A stretch of DNA of 5,863 nucleotides from JBFMDN01 sp040753915 (GTDB taxonomy: Bacteria; Desulfobacterota; Desulfomonilia; Desulfomonilales; Desulfomonilaceae). The notes beneath the pieces are model-generated. The model saw only the letters and a program-made list of their open reading frames with translations. It was not told where the DNA came from and ran no database searches. The position numbers and the translations under genes are program-made. Location of the stretch: assembly GCA_040753915.1 (NCBI GenBank), contig JBFMDN010000125.1, positions 1-5,863 on the forward strand, written 5' to 3'. This document shows, one piece after another, positions 4,216-5,863 of the stretch (within the stretch, counting starts at the first letter, position 1; the number at the start of each line of letters is the position of its first letter).

Positions 4216-5853
4216 ATGCAGCCGAAGGAACAGCCGAGTATTTTCAAAGCATTTGCCGTGACCGCGGAAAAATACGCGGACAAGACCGCAGTGGAGTTCC
4301 TGGGAACAGGGTTTTCCTATCGTGAGCTCAGGAGGTACGTGGAACGATTTGCCGCCGCTCTGGCAGCTCAGGGGTTGAAGCAGGGGGATCGGGTGGTGCT
4401 CTACATCCCGAACTCGGTCCAATTCGTCATATCCTGGCTCGGGTTGCAGAGGCTCGGCGCGATTCCCGTTCCCATTACCCCGATCTATACGGCAGCGGAT
4501 CTTGCGTATATCGCAGGGGATACGGGTGCCAAAGCGGTTGTGTGCTCGGACAGAAACTACGGGTACGTCAAGCAGGTTATGCCCCAGACCGCGATCGCGC
4601 GGGTGATCGTGATGAACCTGGCAGACGTGCTGCCGCTCTGGAAACGGCTTTTCGGCATTCTCTCGGACCGGATTCCCCGGGGCAAAGTGGAACAAGCGCC
4701 CCATGTCAGCTTCCTGAGCTCCATGATCTCCTGTTCTGATCCGCCTGCCCCGGAGCCAACCGTCTCTGAGGGAGATATTGCCGAGATCCTGTACACGGGC
4801 GGTACCACGAAGCATCCCAAGGGAGTGCCGATCACCCACGGCCTGTTTCTCGTCTCTGCAGACGAGCAGCTCTCTGTGCGAGATCCGCTCTTCCCCAAGG
4901 ATGGAGATACCATACTCGGCGGAGCACCCCTATTCCATATCCTGGGACAAACCTGTTCCCTGTCCACGATTGTGGTGGGGGGCGGCACGTTGATCCTCAT
5001 GCCGAGGGTGAACATGGACGCGGTCATGGAGTCGATCCAGCGACTCTCTGCCACGTCCCTCATAGGGGTGCCTGCGTTCTACCGCATGATCCTGGAGCAC
5101 GACCGGGTGGACCAGTACGACATCTCTTCCCTCAGGTACTGTTTCTGTGCAGGTGATGTCCTTCCCGTGGAGGTGGCGAACCGGTGGAAAAGGCGGTTCA
5201 ACCTGGACATATTCCAGGGGTACGGCGCAACGGAGACCTGCGGGGGCATAGCCATGAGCCCCACTGACCGTGACAATCCGCCCTTGAGCATGGGCCTGCC
5301 GGTGCCCAGCAAGCAGATCATGATCGTAGAGCCCGGAACGGTCGAGCAGGTGAAGCCCGGAGAGCCCGGCGAGCTGCTCGTCTCTTCCGAGAAGATGACG
5401 AGGGAATACCTGAACAAGCCGGAGGAGACGGCCGCGGCATTCGTCCATTCCCAGGGCAGGCTCTGGTATCGTACAGCGGACATTGTGCGCCAGGACGAGA
5501 ATGGCTTCCTCTACTTTGTTGACCGTACGGTGGATACGATCAAGCACAAGGGGTACCGCATCTCCGCATCGGAGATAGAGGCAGTGCTCCAGGAGCACCC
5601 TGCTGTGATCGAATCGTGCATCGTGGGCATCCCGGATGAAAAGGTGGGGGAGCGCATCAAGGCATTCGTGGTGCTCAAGAAGGACGTGAAAGGCATCACC
5701 GGGTACGACCTCATCAAGTGGTGCAGGAAACGCCTCGTAGATTACAAGATCCCCCAATACATTGAATTCCGGGACATGCTCCCAAAATCCAAGGTGGGCA
5801 AGCTCCTCAGACGAGAAATCCGGAGCGAAGAGAAGAAACGGTTGGAAACCTAG
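4216..5853 (+). CDS. AMP-forming acyl-CoA ligase (FadD-like, ANL superfamily)
   Basis: Encodes a 545-residue cytoplasmic enzyme expected to activate a carboxylic acid with ATP to an acyl-adenylate and then transfer it to CoA. ANL motifs appear in order: P-loop YTGGTTKHPKGV (193-204), GYGATE (335-340), the hinge-region YRTAD...DRTVDTI (418-442) with D422 and R437, HKGYRISASEIE (444-455), and PKSKVGKLLRRE (523-534) with the catalytic lysine K529. The N-terminal half (NSVQFVISWLGLQRLGAIPVPITPIYT) resembles long-chain fatty acyl-CoA ligases more than acetyl-CoA synthetases. Three motif positions are non-consensus: TK for TG in the P-loop, TAD for TGD, and V439 for the usual lysine of DRxKD. The start follows GGAGG at 4199-4203 with a long 12-base spacing. 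The gene begins 45 bases after livF and is probably cotranscribed. The acyl substrate cannot be set from sequence; a fatty or aromatic acid delivered by the transporter is inferred. Confidence 0.9.
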   Translation: MQPKEQPSIFKAFAVTAEKYADKTAVEFLGTGFSYRELRRYVERFAAALAAQGLKQGDRVVLYIPNSVQFVISWLGLQRLGAIPVPITPIYTAADLAYIAGDTGAKAVVCSDRNYGYVKQVMPQTAIARVIVMNLADVLPLWKRLFGILSDRIPRGKVEQAPHVSFLSSMISCSDPPAPEPTVSEGDIAEILYTGGTTKHPKGVPITHGLFLVSADEQLSVRDPLFPKDGDTILGGAPLFHILGQTCSLSTIVVGGGTLILMPRVNMDAVMESIQRLSATSLIGVPAFYRMILEHDRVDQYDISSLRYCFCAGDVLPVEVANRWKRRFNLDIFQGYGATETCGGIAMSPTDRDNPPLSMGLPVPSKQIMIVEPGTVEQVKPGEPGELLVSSEKMTREYLNKPEETAAAFVHSQGRLWYRTADIVRQDENGFLYFVDRTVDTIKHKGYRISASEIEAVLQEHPAVIESCIVGIPDEKVGERIKAFVVLKKDVKGITGYDLIKWCRKRLVDYKIPQYIEFRDMLPKSKVGKLLRREIRSEEKKRLET

Positions 5854-5863
5854 CGGAATGCGG

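Noticed and set aside
4057..4839. Minus-strand open frame of 260 codons, and a similar one at 4930-5757, opposite the ligase
   Set aside because: The plus-strand ligase has all ANL motifs in order. The antisense products look like no family and are low-quality shadow translations.

Overview
The window holds one plus-strand gene block with all the core parts of a branched-chain-amino-acid-type (HAAT/Liv family) ABC importer, followed by an AMP-forming acyl-CoA ligase. The order is livH permease (170-1042), livM permease (1110 or 1131-2138), livG ATPase (2274-3035), a 367-base spacer filled with palindromic repeats and a 100-N assembly gap (3036-3402), livF ATPase (3403-4170) and a FadD-like acyl-CoA ligase (4216-5853). 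No periplasmic substrate-binding protein gene is present; it may lie outside the window.

The sequence is moderately GC-rich and uses GGAGG-type ribosome sites. The 100-N run is the conventional scaffold placeholder, so this is a draft or metagenome assembly. A Liv importer joined to a CoA ligase is common in Desulfobacterota (former Deltaproteobacteria) and other Proteobacteria that use fatty or aromatic acids. That is the best guess for the host, but nothing here fixes the taxon.

Layout: bases 1-80 are a GC-rich inverted-repeat intergenic element, partly enclosed by a 10-bp inverted repeat (27-36 and 100-109). No convincing promoter is visible between it and livH. The livH-livM and livM-livG spacers (67 or 88, and 135 bases) are each bridged by a short ORF that overlaps the upstream stop and reaches the likely downstream start. 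The livG ribosome site sits inside a perfect 14-bp palindrome directly before its ATG. The livG-livF spacer carries REP-type units: each has a GTAG tetranucleotide followed by an 8-bp stem with a 3-base loop. They are arranged as inverted pairs within a 115-bp period, and the assembly gap falls in the loop of one unit.

Proposed working: LivH and LivM form the membrane channel and LivG and LivF power it. The ligase would trap the imported carboxylate as its CoA thioester. This suggests the cargo is a carboxylic acid (fatty or aromatic) rather than leucine, isoleucine or valine, but this is inferred from context alone. The genes belong to known families. The least ordinary parts of the window are the REP cluster inside the operon and the possible translational-coupling devices between genes.
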